Assembly (NCBI GenBank): GCA_947492995.1
Contig: CANLOU010000001.1
Span: forward strand, 505,001-569,000
Reading direction: 5' to 3'
DNA: 64,000 nucleotides
DNA from: an uncultured Litoreibacter sp.
Lineage (GTDB): Bacteria; Pseudomonadota; Alphaproteobacteria; Rhodobacterales; Rhodobacteraceae
Shown: positions 42,983-53,183 of the stretch, piece by piece
Layout of the letters: each line of letters starts with the position of its first letter
Numbering within the stretch: the stretch's first letter is position 1
Position numbers and translations under genes: made by a program
The notes under the pieces: model-generated
The model's database searches: none
What the model saw: the letters and a program-made list of their open reading frames with translations, nothing else
Told to the model about the DNA's origin: nothing

Positions 42983-43519
42983 ATGACCGAAGAAACACGA
43001 TGGATCGACTGCATGGCCCGCATCCGTGCCTCCCAGGACCGGGAGGCCTTTGCCGAGCTGTTCAGTCATTTTGGACCAAGGGTGAAGGCGTTTTTGATGA
43101 AAAGCGGCTCGAACATGACAATGGCGGAGGAATGCACGCAGGACGTGATGGTCACGCTGTGGCGCAAGGCGCATATGTTCGACCCCGCGCGGGCCTCCGT
43201 GTCCACGTGGATTTTCACGATCGCGCGGAACCGCCGGATCGACCTGATCCGCAAGGAACGCCGGCCAGAGCCGGATGAATTGACATGGGGGCCAGAGCCC
43301 GAGCCTGAACAGGCGGAAGCTTTGGGACTGCAACAAGAAAGCGCGCAACTCCGCGACGCGCTCGCGACCCTGCCGGAGAAGCAACGCACGCTGATCCAGC
43401 AAGCCTATTTCGGCGATCTCACCCATAGCGAGATTGCCGCGAACACTGGTCTGCCGCTCGGCACGATCAAATCCCGAATAAGACTGGCGCTGGAACGCTT
43501 GCGCCATGCAATGAAGTGA
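42983..43519 (+). CDS. rpoE: ECF sigma factor RpoE (singlet-oxygen type, ECF11-like)
   Basis: 178 residues from the ATG at 42983. Region 2 is visible as FSHFGPRVKAFLMKSG and FDPARASVSTWIFTIARNRRID; region 4 as LPEKQRTLIQQAYFGDLTHSEIA and LPLGTIKSRIRLALERL. Sequence and neighbour (ChrR) match the sigma factor that in Rhodobacter sphaeroides turns on the response to singlet oxygen. Held inactive by ChrR, it drives its own operon and the divergent FAD oxidoreductase operon. Confidence 0.93.
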   Translation: MTEETRWIDCMARIRASQDREAFAELFSHFGPRVKAFLMKSGSNMTMAEECTQDVMVTLWRKAHMFDPARASVSTWIFTIARNRRIDLIRKERRPEPDELTWGPEPEPEQAEALGLQQESAQLRDALATLPEKQRTLIQQAYFGDLTHSEIAANTGLPLGTIKSRIRLALERLRHAMK

Positions 43520-43526
43520 ACAAGTT

Positions 43527-44168
43527 ATGACCGATGTAAAACACCACCTCACGGACGACCTGTTGATGTCCTATGCCGCTGGCAAGCTGCCAGAGGCCTT
43601 CAACCTCGTTGTCGCCACCCATATCACGCTGTGTGATGAATGCCGCGCGCGCCTCGGCGCGTTCGAGGCCATCGGCGGCGCGCTGCTGGATGAAGAAGAC
43701 GCGGTCGAGATGGACGCCAATATGGGCGACATCTTCGCCAAGATCGAAGCCACCAACAGCGAAATCCAAGTGACGCCTGCCTCCACCGGCGTCTTCCCCT
43801 CTGCGCTGCAGGACTATGTCGGCGGCGACCTTGATGCCGTCAAATGGCGTCCCGTCGGCATGGGCGTCAAACAGGCGATCCTGAAGACCTCCAAAACCGC
43901 CACTGTCCGCCTCCTGCGCATCCCCGCCGGTGCCGCCATGCCCGATCACGGCCACCACGGTACGGAGCTGACATTGGTTCTGAAAGGTGCCTTCAAGGAC
44001 GAACACGACCGCTTCGCCCGCGGCGACATCGAGGTCGCCACCGAGGCCGACCACCACACCCCCATCGCGGAGGCCGGAGAGGACTGCATCTGCCTCTCCG
44101 CCACCGACGCGCCGCTCAAATTCCGTGGGCTGCTGCCAAGGATCGCACAGAGGTTTGCGAGGATTTAG
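43527..44168 (+). CDS. chrR: ChrR, zinc-dependent anti-sigma factor
   Basis: 213 residues. The N-terminal zinc anti-sigma domain is visible (HITLCDEC with an upstream His), and the C-terminal half is a cupin (IPAGAAMPDHGHHGTELTLVLKG) with the metal-binding His/Glu residues. ChrR binds RpoE and releases it on exposure to singlet oxygen; the cupin is needed for sensing. The start follows the rpoE stop by seven bases with AAGTT ahead, so the two are co-expressed. Confidence 0.93.
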   Translation: MTDVKHHLTDDLLMSYAAGKLPEAFNLVVATHITLCDECRARLGAFEAIGGALLDEEDAVEMDANMGDIFAKIEATNSEIQVTPASTGVFPSALQDYVGGDLDAVKWRPVGMGVKQAILKTSKTATVRLLRIPAGAAMPDHGHHGTELTLVLKGAFKDEHDRFARGDIEVATEADHHTPIAEAGEDCICLSATDAPLKFRGLLPRIAQRFARI

Positions 44169-44479
44169 ATCACTAAATTCGGGGATGCGGGGAATGACTG
44201 GTTCGAGTCCAGATGACCCTCATCAATGCTATCGCCTCTGCCCGGTTAACAGGCCGCAGGCCCCGGGCATCGCCAGACCGCCCACAGGGCTGGCGATAGG
44301 GTTGGTCTTGGCGCGTCGAACATTCGGAAGATGACCTTGCTGCCATAAAGTGCTGTTGAATGGCTGTTGGATCGCCATCCCGCGGTCTGGCAAAGCCCTT
44401 CAAATCAAACGGCAGGGTTCGACAAAGGTCTGCTCTGAGCCCATATCTTCTGCAGCGCTGCAAAGCAGCCAACGGCGAG
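44169..44479. other. Gene-free gap with inverted repeats and a T-arm-like segment
   Basis: No convincing gene is seen in this 311-bp stretch. It holds GGTTCGAGTCC (about 44203-44213), which matches a tRNA T-loop core flanked by CTGG/CCAG-like arms, but no tRNA body is present. It also holds two competing stems: ATCGCCAG (44269-44276) with CTGGCGAT (44290-44297), and CTATCGCC (44229-44236) with GGCGATAG (44292-44299). A broken mobile-element edge or a structured RNA is possible; nothing stronger can be said. Confidence 0.35.
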
Positions 44480-45640
44480 TTAAGGGAACTCAGTTCCTTC
44501 CGGTGTTTCTGCAATCCACGTTTCGTAAAGGTCGTGAAAATGCCGCATCGCATGTTCCGAAATGCCATGGTCGTTCAAATCGCTTACGTACCATCCTTGA
44601 TGGAAGCTGCGATGTGACATTCCGCGTTGCACACTTTCGCAAAGCGCCTGATCTTCTTTCGCTACTACATCTCTTGTCCAGACGGATCTCAATCGGTCCC
44701 GCTCCGGCGCGCCAGGATCGGTATCGTCCGCTGGTTTTAGCGACAGTGTGTAGCGAGAGGTCCTCGACGGCGTGACCGGATCGAACCGAGAGATGTAGAA
44801 GTTCTGGGTGCCCGGAAACCGCCCCAAAGTGATGTTGGGGAACAGCCACCAGAACTCGCCCACCAAGACATCATGGTCTAGATCAAGCGGGAAGGCGAGG
44901 TTGTCGGACTTCCTCTTCGTCGGGGCATTCTGGTAGGTGAAAGTCGGGAAAAGCGTGAAGGCACTGTCCGGGATCGCCATCATCTCGTTGAAGTCCGGAT
45001 GCGCCATCTGGCAATGGTAGCATTCCAGATAATTGTCGATCATGACCTTCCAATTCGCATCGCAAATGTAGGTATGCCCGAACTCCGCCCCGTCGCGGTT
45101 CGGCACATAGTCCAGGATATCGGGGCAGGCATTAAGGATTTGGCCCTCCAGACCAGGCGCAAATTCCCTGAGCGGAGGCGCGGTGTTGCTGGTATTCACA
45201 AAGACCAGCCCCGCAAGCACATCCACCGCAATGGAGGACAGTCCAATCTGGTCGAAGTCCTTTTCGCGCCGGGATAGCCCGCGCGCGCCCCGCAGCACCC
45301 CGTTCAGGCCAAAGGTCCATGCATGATAGGGGCAGGTGATCACCCGTTTGTTGCCGGTCCCGTCCACCAACCGATGGCCCCGGTGCGGGCAAACATTGGC
45401 ATAGCCGCGCAGGGTTTCCTCACCGTCGAGGACAAGGAAATACTCCTCGCCATGCAGTGTGAAGGTGAAGAAATCGCCGGTGTCCGTGATGTCGCTGACG
45501 TGGCATACGAATTGCCATGTCGTGTGGAATAGGTCTTGTTTTTCGAGGTGCATGACCGCCGGGTCAAGGTAGAACCGCGCGCCTAGAGTGTGATCACGGT
45601 TCCGTTTGACATGTACTTGCAGAATTGGATTTTTGTCCAT
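44480..45640 (-). CDS. Rieske non-heme iron oxygenase, large subunit
   Basis: 386 residues. The Rieske [2Fe-2S] motif CPHRGHRLVDGTG...CPYHAW lies around 82-110, and the mononuclear iron site DNYLECYHCQMAH around 190-210, so both redox centres are intact. The sequence resembles the group that acts on quaternary amines and small acids (carnitine, glycine betaine, choline type) more than ring-hydroxylating dioxygenases, but the substrate cannot be fixed. No reductase or ferredoxin partner is adjacent. The ATG at 45638-45640 follows GGGAGGCGG. Confidence 0.88.
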   Translation of the reverse strand: MDKNPILQVHVKRNRDHTLGARFYLDPAVMHLEKQDLFHTTWQFVCHVSDITDTGDFFTFTLHGEEYFLVLDGEETLRGYANVCPHRGHRLVDGTGNKRVITCPYHAWTFGLNGVLRGARGLSRREKDFDQIGLSSIAVDVLAGLVFVNTSNTAPPLREFAPGLEGQILNACPDILDYVPNRDGAEFGHTYICDANWKVMIDNYLECYHCQMAHPDFNEMMAIPDSAFTLFPTFTYQNAPTKRKSDNLAFPLDLDHDVLVGEFWWLFPNITLGRFPGTQNFYISRFDPVTPSRTSRYTLSLKPADDTDPGAPERDRLRSVWTRDVVAKEDQALCESVQRGMSHRSFHQGWYVSDLNDHGISEHAMRHFHDLYETWIAETPEGTEFP

Positions 45641-45821
45641 CGGTGCCGCCTCCCATGCGTCAGACTCACAAAAGTATCTATCAAGGACACCTCGAACGCC
45701 AATTGCTGTTTGCAACAAAAAATCCAAAAGCAGAAGAACAGACGTTTGCTTCAAACAATCCAACGGCAGCTTCGTCCCGCAATGCTGCCATTCCCAAATC
45801 GGTAACCTTGCCCCATTCCCG

Positions 45822-45833
45822 CCATAATTATGG
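45822..45833. promoter_or_regulatory. Perfect 12-bp palindrome upstream of the Rieske gene
   Basis: CCATAATTATGG lies in the AT-rich 287-bp gap between the Rieske gene and the small frames at 45928. It could be an operator for either side. The rest of the gap shows no gene. Confidence 0.3.
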
Positions 45834-45927
45834 TAAGGATTCAGCTACTTGTCGGAAACGGGCCAATTCTTAAAGATGTGTTAACAGATCAGGGCGGGGG
45901 CCTCATCGAACGACAAGGTTGCTGCCC

Positions 45928-46107
45928 ATGACCCTGAAACAAAAAGCCCGCTACAATCGCCTCCAAGCGCTTAGCGCATCCAACAAGACCCGCTCCTCCA
46001 ACCTCAAGGGCCGAGTGACCCATTTGGCCACGCGGTTGGACAAAGTGGCGGATGAATTAAGCTCTGAGACGACCGTCTCCATGCACACCATGTTCATGGC
46101 TGCCTGA
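45928..46107 (+). CDS. Small basic protein of unknown function
   Basis: 59 residues, MTLKQKARYNRLQALSASNKTRSS with a later helix-forming segment (RVTHLATRLDKVADELSS) and a hydrophobic Met-rich end (MHTMFMAA). An ATG nine bases upstream (45919) is an alternative start. The ribosome binding site is poor, but the frame shares one base with the following 32-codon frame (TGATG). Possibly a DNA- or RNA-binding peptide; no family recognised. Confidence 0.4.
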   Translation: MTLKQKARYNRLQALSASNKTRSSNLKGRVTHLATRLDKVADELSSETTVSMHTMFMAA

Positions 46108-46205
46108 TGCCGTTGATTATCTGGGATATGCAGCGCGGTCTTCAGGACATCTGGACCAAAGCGCGGGCGCCGAAAACCTGGGAATCTCAGGTTAATAAGC
46201 GGTAA
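46107..46205 (+). CDS. Putative 32-residue small protein, coupled to the upstream frame
   Basis: MPLIIWDMQRGLQDIWTKA and a basic tail (ESQVNKR). It starts on the last base of the preceding stop codon, a typical sign of coupled translation. Three Trp in 32 residues and an amphipathic pattern are unusual. A frame this short may be chance. Confidence 0.3.
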   Translation: MPLIIWDMQRGLQDIWTKARAPKTWESQVNKR

Positions 46206-46269
46206 ATTTTCCTTGCGATACCGTTTATAATCAAAGGCTTACCAGAAACGACGCATGCGTCGCACTGCG

Positions 46270-47496
46270 TCACTCAGCTGATTTTCCAAGCGGCACCACA
46301 TTGGTATCCGCCTCGGGGGCCAGCTCCTCGAAGTCGAAATTATCCAGCCTGTCGGCCCGCTTGCCAGCCCGCGTCGCCGCCGTGATAACCCCCGCCACAT
46401 CATCGCCCGCCTGCCTCAGATGGGTCTCCAGCTTGCCAGCCTTCTCCCCGATAATTTCGACGTCCCGGTGAAGCTGTTTCAGGGCCTTCCTGATCTCCCC
46501 CGTCTGCTCCCGCATCCGGCTGTCCTTCAGGATCGAACGCATCGTATTCAAGGTCGCCATACAGGTCGTCGGCGACACGATCCAAACCCGCGCCGCGAAC
46601 CCCTCGCGCACGATGTTGGGCAGCTTGGCATGCAGCTCCGCGTACACCGCCTCGGACGGCAGGAACATCAGCGCCCCGTCCGCCGTCTCCCCCTCGATCA
46701 GATAGCTCTCCGATATCTTCTTGATATGCACCCGCACCGCCTGACCCAGCGCAGTCAGCGCCCGCGCCTGGTCTTCCTTGGTCTCCGCCGCCACCAGCGC
46801 CTCGTAGGCCTCCAGCGGGAACTTGGCGTCGATCACGATGGGCCCGGGAGGGTTCGGCAAATCAATCAAGCAATCCGCCCGCCGCCCATTCGACAGCGTC
46901 GTCTGGAACGAATAACTATCCGCAGGCAGGGCCTTCGAGACGATGTCGTTGAGCTGAATTTCTCCAAATGCCCCACGGGTCTGTTTGTTCGAAAGAATGT
47001 CCTGCAGCGACAGCACGTCGCCCGACAGCTTCTCGATATTGGTCTGCGCCTTGTCTATTGTCGCCAGCCGCTCCTGCAGCTGGGTCAGCGATTTGGTGGT
47101 CTTCTCTGACGAGCCATGCAGCGTGTCGTTCATCCGTTCCTGAAGGTCCGACAACGACCGCGCGGACTTCATCGCATTTTCATGCAGCCGTTCGGACATT
47201 TTCTGCTGAACCTCGGCCATGCGAACTTCCATCGTCTGCATGGTCATGGTCTGCGACTTCGCCACCGAGTCCAGCCCGCCCGCCAATTGCGCCTGACCTT
47301 GGTTCAATCCCTGTACCACCTGCGCCAGCTGGTTCACCTGCCCCATCAAAGGCTCCGCCGCACGCGCCGAGCGCCCTGAGGCCCGCAACGCGAGGATCAA
47401 CAGCACCACGATTAGCGCCACAATTGCCGCGCCTATCAAGACCGCGATCACCAAAGGGTCGGTGATCTCAAATGTCTGGTCGCCGATCTGTATCAT
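46270..47496 (-). CDS. rmuC: RmuC family DNA recombination protein
   Basis: 408 residues: an N-terminal membrane helix ([23 protein letters not shown]), a long coiled coil (about 50-180) and the C-terminal RmuC nuclease-like domain ([34 protein letters not shown], with the Asp/Lys of a PD-(D/E)xK-type core). It limits inversion at short repeats. The ATG overlaps the mutL stop (ATGA), forming a repair operon. Confidence 0.9.
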   Translation of the reverse strand: MIQIGDQTFEITDPLVIAVLIGAAIVALIVVLLILALRASGRSARAAEPLMGQVNQLAQVVQGLNQGQAQLAGGLDSVAKSQTMTMQTMEVRMAEVQQKMSERLHENAMKSARSLSDLQERMNDTLHGSSEKTTKSLTQLQERLATIDKAQTNIEKLSGDVLSLQDILSNKQTRGAFGEIQLNDIVSKALPADSYSFQTTLSNGRRADCLIDLPNPPGPIVIDAKFPLEAYEALVAAETKEDQARALTALGQAVRVHIKKISESYLIEGETADGALMFLPSEAVYAELHAKLPNIVREGFAARVWIVSPTTCMATLNTMRSILKDSRMREQTGEIRKALKQLHRDVEIIGEKAGKLETHLRQAGDDVAGVITAATRAGKRADRLDNFDFEELAPEADTNVVPLGKSAE

Positions 47497-49331
47497 GTTC
47501 GCCCAAACAGCTTTTCGATGTCCGCGAGCTTCAATTCGACATAGGTCGGGCGCCCGTGGTTGCACTGCCCCGAATGTGGCGTCGCTTCCATTTCCCGCAG
47601 CAGCGCGTTCATCTCATCGGCCCGCATGATGCGACCTGTGCGGATCGAGCCATGACAGGCGATGCGGCTCAGCACTGCTTCTATTTTGTCACCGAGCATT
47701 TGGGTATGGCCCAAATCATCCAGCTCGTCCAAGACGTCACGCAATATGGCTTCGGCGTTGATAACCCCAAGGATCGCGGGGGTTTCGCGGACTGCCACTG
47801 CCCCTTGCCCGAAAGGCTCGACCACCAACCCAAACTGTGCGAGCGTCTCGGCCTGCTCTAACAGCCGTGAGGCATCCGTTTCGGACAGCTCGACAATTTC
47901 AGGGATAAGCAACCCTTGGGTTGTCACGCCATTCTCCGCCATCTGGCGTTTCAGTTTCTCATAAACCAGCCGCTCATGCGCGGCATGGCCGTCGACGATC
48001 ACCATGCCGTCGGCCGTCTGCGCGATGATGTAATTCTCATGAACTTGCGCACGCGCCGCGCCAAGCGGGCTGTTTTCTTGCGGCGCGTCTTCGGTCACGT
48101 CTTCAACGCGCCCGCTTGCAGGGACAAACTCGGCCGCTGTTTCTTCAAAACCTGGAGCTTGTGCAAGATAAGAGCCGCGAAGCGCCTGCTGTGACGGTCG
48201 GTCCATCTGATAGATGCGGCCCTGCGGCTCTGGCCGGAACGCACCCAGCGTCGCATCCGCGACCGTAGTTGAAGCGCGATGCCCAGCCTCTGCCAAAGCA
48301 TGTTTCAAAGCGGAGACGATCAGGCCCCGAGCAAGGCCGGGGTCGCGGAACCGAACCTCTGCCTTTGCGGGGTGCACATTGACATCGACCTTTTGCGGGT
48401 CGCATTCCAGAAACAGTGCCACTGCGGGATGGCGGTCACGGGATAGAAAATCAGAATAGGCACCGCGCAACGCGCCAATCAACAGTTTGTCTCGTACCGG
48501 GCGGCCATTGACGAACAGATACTGGGCCGTGGACGAGCCGCGCGAATAGGTTGGCAAGGCTGCGAAGCCGGTCAGGGTGATCCCTTCCCGTTCAGCGTCG
48601 ATCTGCAGCGCATTTTCGGCAAAATCAGCGCCAAGTATCTGGCGCAAGCGGGACCCCAAAGCGTTGAACATGTCACCCGTCTGCGGGTCAGCACGGAACG
48701 TTACTCGGCCCTGATCGTCGTTGGACAGATCACGGATGGTGAAGCCGACATAGGGCTCCGCCATCGCAAGCCGTTTGACCACGTCGCTGATGGCCTGCAT
48801 CTCGGAGCGGTCTGTGCGGAGGAATTTAAGCCGCGCCGGTGTCGCAAAAAACAGGTCGCGTAGCTCTACAACTGTACCCGAGGTCAACGCGGCTGGCCGC
48901 GGTGCTTGATGAGCCCCGCCACTCACGGATATCTGGAAGGCGGCGGCGGACCCTTTCGCGCGGGACGTGATTGTTAGTCGCCCGACCGCACCAAGAGACG
49001 GCAAGGCCTCTCCCCGGAAGCCAAAGGTATGGATGTTAAGGAGGTCAGACCCGTCTATCTTGGACGTCGCGTGCCGCGACAGAGCCAAAGGAAGATCGGC
49101 CTCATTGATACCATGACCGTCATCTGTCACGCGGATCAACGTCTTGCCGCCATCCCTTACGGCGAGGTCAATCCGCGTGGCCCCTGCATCAAGCGCGTTT
49201 TCAACCAGCTCTTTGACGGCGGAGGCCGGCCGTTCGACCACTTCACCCGCCGCGATGCGATTCACCGCGACATCATCTAACTGCCTGATTTTGCGCAGAT
49301 CTTGGCTTATGTTGCGGTCAGGGGCGTTCAT
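47493..49331 (-). CDS. mutL: MutL, DNA mismatch repair protein
   Basis: 612 residues. The N-terminal GHKL ATPase is complete ([46 protein letters not shown]). The C-terminal dimerisation domain carries the endonuclease motifs of species without Mut[23 protein letters not shown], and QCNHGRPT. The protein therefore nicks DNA itself after MutS loading. It heads the operon with rmuC. Confidence 0.96.
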   Translation of the reverse strand: MNAPDRNISQDLRKIRQLDDVAVNRIAAGEVVERPASAVKELVENALDAGATRIDLAVRDGGKTLIRVTDDGHGINEADLPLALSRHATSKIDGSDLLNIHTFGFRGEALPSLGAVGRLTITSRAKGSAAAFQISVSGGAHQAPRPAALTSGTVVELRDLFFATPARLKFLRTDRSEMQAISDVVKRLAMAEPYVGFTIRDLSNDDQGRVTFRADPQTGDMFNALGSRLRQILGADFAENALQIDAEREGITLTGFAALPTYSRGSSTAQYLFVNGRPVRDKLLIGALRGAYSDFLSRDRHPAVALFLECDPQKVDVNVHPAKAEVRFRDPGLARGLIVSALKHALAEAGHRASTTVADATLGAFRPEPQGRIYQMDRPSQQALRGSYLAQAPGFEETAAEFVPASGRVEDVTEDAPQENSPLGAARAQVHENYIIAQTADGMVIVDGHAAHERLVYEKLKRQMAENGVTTQGLLIPEIVELSETDASRLLEQAETLAQFGLVVEPFGQGAVAVRETPAILGVINAEAILRDVLDELDDLGHTQMLGDKIEAVLSRIACHGSIRTGRIMRADEMNALLREMEATPHSGQCNHGRPTYVELKLADIEKLFGRT

Positions 49332-49374
49332 ACCCCAATTTGTAGCACGGTCTAAGCCGATTCTACCATCGCGA

Positions 49375-50688
49375 TCAGTTGGTACTTTCCAGCCCTTCCG
49401 GCTGCCCTACGACGACGAAATGAAGGTCATCCGGGCGCAGTAGCCGTTCGGCGACCCTCTTGATATCGTCGAGGGTGATCGCGTTGATTTTGTCATTGCG
49501 CGTATCCGCGTAATCTATCGGTAAGGCATCCATCTGCATCCCCACAAGAATGCCCGCGATGCGCGCATTCCCATCAAACCGTAGCGGGTAAGCCCCGGTG
49601 AGATACTTTTTGGCATCTTCGAGTTCTTCCGGGGTGACGCCTTCAGCGGCCAGCTTCGACCACTCATCGCGGATAACATCAATTGCCTGCGCAACGCGGT
49701 CATTCGAGGACGCGACCTGTCCCAGGAAAAGGTAGCCGTAATCTTTGGGCAGCAGGTAGGTCGAGACACCGTAGGTCAGGCCACGCTTCTCGCGCACCTC
49801 TTCCATGAGGCGGGATCCAAAACCCCCAGCGCCCAAAACCTGGTTCATAACGTAGGCAGCAAAGAAGTCGGGATCATCACGGCCAATGCCTTCATGGCCA
49901 AAGATCGCAACCGACTGCGGCGTGTCGAATGGCACGACGGTCACCCCACCCTCCGTCAGGTAGGTTGCCTGTTGTGGCATAGGCGCACCTGTTTCTGGCA
50001 AGCCACCCAAAAGATCGTCCAAAAGCACGCCGAGTTCCTCAGCGCCAATATCGCCAACCGCCCCGACATACAGCCGGTCTCGTGCCAGCACATCTTTGTA
50101 AGCAACCAGAACGTCGTCGCGGGTCAGCGCGGACACGCTTTCAATCGTGCCGTCCTTGTCGGACCCGTAAGGATGGTCGCCCCACGTCATTCCCATTGCG
50201 GCTTGCCGCGCGATTTCGGATGGGTCCTTTTGGTTCGATCCGATGATTGACACGATTTGCCCTTTGACGCGCTCAACGGCGTCCTTGTCGAAGCGTGGCT
50301 CAATCAGCGCCAGCTTGAGCAACGCGAGCGCCTCGTCTCTGTTTTCCGTCAAGAACTGTGCCGAGATGCTCAGCGCGTCATCATAGACGTCGAACCCGTA
50401 GCTGGCAGCAAGTGCCTCTCGCGCAGCGGCAAAAGCGGTTGAGTCCAGATCACCGGCACCTTCTTCGATCAATCCCGTCATCAGGTTGATCGCCCCGCGC
50501 TTGCCGTCCCGGTCAAGAGACGCGCCGCCCTTAAATCGAATTTCCAAAGCGGTGAAAGGAATTGACCGCTCTTCGACGAGCCAAGCCTTGATGCCCCCCG
50601 GCGACGTGACTTCCTGAATTTCGATGGCGCGGGCTGTCGTGGTGAGCGTCAATACCGCGACTACCGCGGTCAGCAGAAAGCGGATCAT
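49375..50688 (-). CDS. M16 family peptidase-like protein, inactive partner
   Basis: 437 residues with a signal peptide ([21 protein letters not shown]) and the M16 fold, including the C-terminal R/Y pair region ([17 protein letters not shown]). The zinc motif HxxEH is absent; its position reads [14 protein letters not shown]. It overlaps the active M16 gene by four bases. Such pairs form periplasmic heterodimers in which this subunit shapes the chamber. Confidence 0.9.
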   Translation of the reverse strand: MIRFLLTAVVAVLTLTTTARAIEIQEVTSPGGIKAWLVEERSIPFTALEIRFKGGASLDRDGKRGAINLMTGLIEEGAGDLDSTAFAAAREALAASYGFDVYDDALSISAQFLTENRDEALALLKLALIEPRFDKDAVERVKGQIVSIIGSNQKDPSEIARQAAMGMTWGDHPYGSDKDGTIESVSALTRDDVLVAYKDVLARDRLYVGAVGDIGAEELGVLLDDLLGGLPETGAPMPQQATYLTEGGVTVVPFDTPQSVAIFGHEGIGRDDPDFFAAYVMNQVLGAGGFGSRLMEEVREKRGLTYGVSTYLLPKDYGYLFLGQVASSNDRVAQAIDVIRDEWSKLAAEGVTPEELEDAKKYLTGAYPLRFDGNARIAGILVGMQMDALPIDYADTRNDKINAITLDDIKRVAERLLRPDDLHFVVVGQPEGLESTN

Positions 50689-52022
50689 TGGGTCACCTCT
50701 TCACTTGGTTTTTGGAACCAGCCAGTGACGGCTTTGTCTCTGTTAAACACCAATTTGGCGGCGGCGATGATGTCGTCTTCGGTCACTGCCTCCAGTATCG
50801 ATGGCCATGCCTGCACGTCCTCAACCGTCAGCCCGGATGTCAGCGCCGCGCCGTACCGACGCGCCAATCCACTGACATTGTCGTTTTCATATATCGAAGA
50901 CGCTCGTATCTGGGTCTTGACCCGCTCCAGCTGATCCGGGTCGACGCCGTCCTCAATAAATTGCGCGATCACCGCGTCCATTTCGGCTTCGGCCTGCTCT
51001 AGGCTCAAATCTGGCGTGGGGACAATCAGCACGCCGAATGTCGTATCGTCAAAATTCATGCCCGAGTAGAAGGCTGACGTATAAACGGCCTTTTGCTCTG
51101 TCAGCTGCAACGCCTTGCCGAGCACGGATGTCGCCGAACTTCCGCCCAGAATATCTGCGAGAATGGTGAGGGCAGCAGCGGTTTCTTGGTCGCCCGCGTC
51201 ACGTTCGGGGGCCAAATAGCTGCGAATGACATAGGGTTGGGACACGCGAGGGTCCTCGAAAGTAATCCGCCGCTCAGCCAATTGTGGTGGCTCTTGCGGG
51301 CGCACGCGTTCAGGCAAATCGACGGTTGGCTCTATCGGGCCATAATATTTATTTGCGAGCACTTCGACCTCTGCGGGATCAACGTCACCCGCGACTACCA
51401 AAACGGCCGCGTTCGGGGCGTAGAAAGTGCGGTAGAAATCCAGTGCGTCCTCACGATCCAGCTGCTCCATTTCATGGCGCCATCCAATGATGGGCACACC
51501 ATAAGGATGGTTCATATACTGGGCGGCTCGCCTCTGCTCTCCAAACAGCGCGCCGGGGTCGCTGTCGGTGCGCTGGCTGCGTTCCTCAAGAATGACGTCC
51601 CGCTCTGTGACGATGTCTTCTTCGGTCAACCTGATGTTGCGCATCCGGTCGGCTTCCATCTGCATCATCAGATCGAGCCGGTCAGCCGCGACCCGCTGGA
51701 AGTATCCGGTGTAGTCCCATGATGTGAAGGCGTTGTCAGACCCGCCATTGGCTTCGACAACCGCGGAAAACTCGCCCGCTTCCATGTTGTCCGTGGCCTT
51801 GAAAAGTAGATGTTCCAGAAAATGCGCGATGCCTGAAACACCGGGCTTCTCGTCAGCGGCCCCGGCTTTGTACCAAAGCATATGCACAACGACCGGCGCA
51901 CGGTGATCTTCAATCACGACCGCTTCCATGCCGTTTTCCAGTTTGAAGGTGGTGACGTTCTCGGCGGCGGCCGCAGGAAACGAAAAAGCGGCAGTCAAAG
52001 CAAATAGGGTCAGGCGCAACAT
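50685..52022 (-). CDS. M16 family zinc peptidase, active partner
   Basis: 445 residues: signal peptide (MLRLTLFALTAAFSFPAAAA), then the inverted zincin motif HFLEHLLFK followed by the downstream Glu region (EFSAVVEANGGSDNAFTSWD). The ATG at 52020-52022 follows AGAAGGA. It degrades peptides in the periplasm, forming a unit with the inactive partner translated next. Confidence 0.93.
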   Translation of the reverse strand: MLRLTLFALTAAFSFPAAAAENVTTFKLENGMEAVVIEDHRAPVVVHMLWYKAGAADEKPGVSGIAHFLEHLLFKATDNMEAGEFSAVVEANGGSDNAFTSWDYTGYFQRVAADRLDLMMQMEADRMRNIRLTEEDIVTERDVILEERSQRTDSDPGALFGEQRRAAQYMNHPYGVPIIGWRHEMEQLDREDALDFYRTFYAPNAAVLVVAGDVDPAEVEVLANKYYGPIEPTVDLPERVRPQEPPQLAERRITFEDPRVSQPYVIRSYLAPERDAGDQETAAALTILADILGGSSATSVLGKALQLTEQKAVYTSAFYSGMNFDDTTFGVLIVPTPDLSLEQAEAEMDAVIAQFIEDGVDPDQLERVKTQIRASSIYENDNVSGLARRYGAALTSGLTVEDVQAWPSILEAVTEDDIIAAAKLVFNRDKAVTGWFQKPSEEVTQ

Positions 52023-52121
52023 GGTGATCCTTCTCATCAGCAATCTAAGGAGTAAGTATGGTGCAAAGATCGAATGTTTCAACTAGGCCAACGCCCTTGT
52101 GAGCCGCGCGTTATGCGGCGG

Positions 52122-52646
52122 CTATTCGTCCGGCTCTTCGTAGCCCTCAGGCGGAGCAGACACTGTGCGCACACCCAAGCGGCGCAGGCGTTCCAATTCA
52201 CCGTATTGATCGAGTGACTGCTTCCGATACGCTTTGAAATAAACATTGACGTTAAAGACGCGTTCCAAAATGCGACCATCATTTTTGCGGCGGAACTCCA
52301 GGTCTTCTTTGGCCAGTTGCTGGCGAATGGTTGGCGCTACGCCATAGCGAGAGGCGTAGTTGACCAGCCCACCGTCGCGAATACCGCCGTTGGGATTGCC
52401 GCCCAACGCAATAATCGCATCGGCTTCCGGCGTTGCGTCCGTGCGGTTCACGCCACCCGGTGTGGGCGTCGGTAGATTTGTATAATTCTCTGGTTGGGTC
52501 AGCGGCTTATTCGGCAGAATTGCGAATTCGTCCGGGCCTTCAGTGTTGGATTTGATGTTCAACAGCTGCGGATCTTTTTTGCCGCAGGCAGTAAGCGTTA
52601 TGGCAACTGCTGCCGCGCTTACTAGGATCATCGCGTTGCGTCCCAT
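52122..52646 (-). CDS. DUF3035 family lipoprotein
   Basis: 174 residues. The lipobox ITLTACGKK (Cys about 21) is followed by a proline-rich linker with PPGG-like sequence and a helical C-terminal part (ILERVFNVNVYFKAYRKQSLDQY). DUF3035 lipoproteins are conserved beside lspA and purH in Rhodobacteraceae and have no known function. The ATG at 52644-52646 follows GAGGAG. Confidence 0.85.
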   Translation of the reverse strand: MGRNAMILVSAAAVAITLTACGKKDPQLLNIKSNTEGPDEFAILPNKPLTQPENYTNLPTPTPGGVNRTDATPEADAIIALGGNPNGGIRDGGLVNYASRYGVAPTIRQQLAKEDLEFRRKNDGRILERVFNVNVYFKAYRKQSLDQYGELERLRRLGVRTVSAPPEGYEEPDE

Positions 52647-52702
52647 GCCTATCTGCTCCTCAACCTGCTTTTCTTGTTGTTTAGCCCATTCTCGGGCGGG
52701 CG

Positions 52703-53182
52703 TCACGGGGTGTTCTTATCACGCTTTTCATCGTTGAAAATGATGATCGCAAACGCACCGGCAAAAATCCAGATATCCGCGATATTGAAGATGAAAGGGT
52801 TGTTGATCCCGCAACACGACATATTCAGGAAGTCGGCAACTGCACCATAAAGCACCCGGTCAAGGGCGTTGGCCAAGGCACCACCCACGATCAACCCAGC
52901 ACCCGCGAAGGTAACCGTGCGGGTCAGAGACCGGTGCGCCCACCAAATCAAAAAGAGCGAGACACCAACCGCCAACACGGTCAGCACCCAGCGCATGACC
53001 TCGGGGCTGTCGCCCAGAAGGCCGAAGTTGATTCCGTCATTCCAGCCAAAAATGAACACCAAAAATGGTGCGAAGACCTCCAGTCGCTCGCCCACCTGCA
53101 TGTCCAAGACGCGCATAACGTACATCTTGGACAGCTGGTCCGTCAGAAACGCAAATAGGGCGGAGACGGCTAGAACGCGCAT
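52703..53182 (-). CDS. lspA: LspA, lipoprotein signal peptidase
   Basis: 159 residues, four membrane helices. The catalytic aspartates are in ALANALDRVLYGAVADF and FNIADIWIFAG, with the upstream WNDGINFGLLG block. It cleaves lipoprotein signal peptides at the inner membrane, and the downstream DUF3035 gene encodes one possible substrate. The ATG follows the purH stop by one base. Confidence 0.94.
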   Translation of the reverse strand: MRVLAVSALFAFLTDQLSKMYVMRVLDMQVGERLEVFAPFLVFIFGWNDGINFGLLGDSPEVMRWVLTVLAVGVSLFLIWWAHRSLTRTVTFAGAGLIVGGALANALDRVLYGAVADFLNMSCCGINNPFIFNIADIWIFAGAFAIIIFNDEKRDKNTP

Positions 53183-53183
53183 A

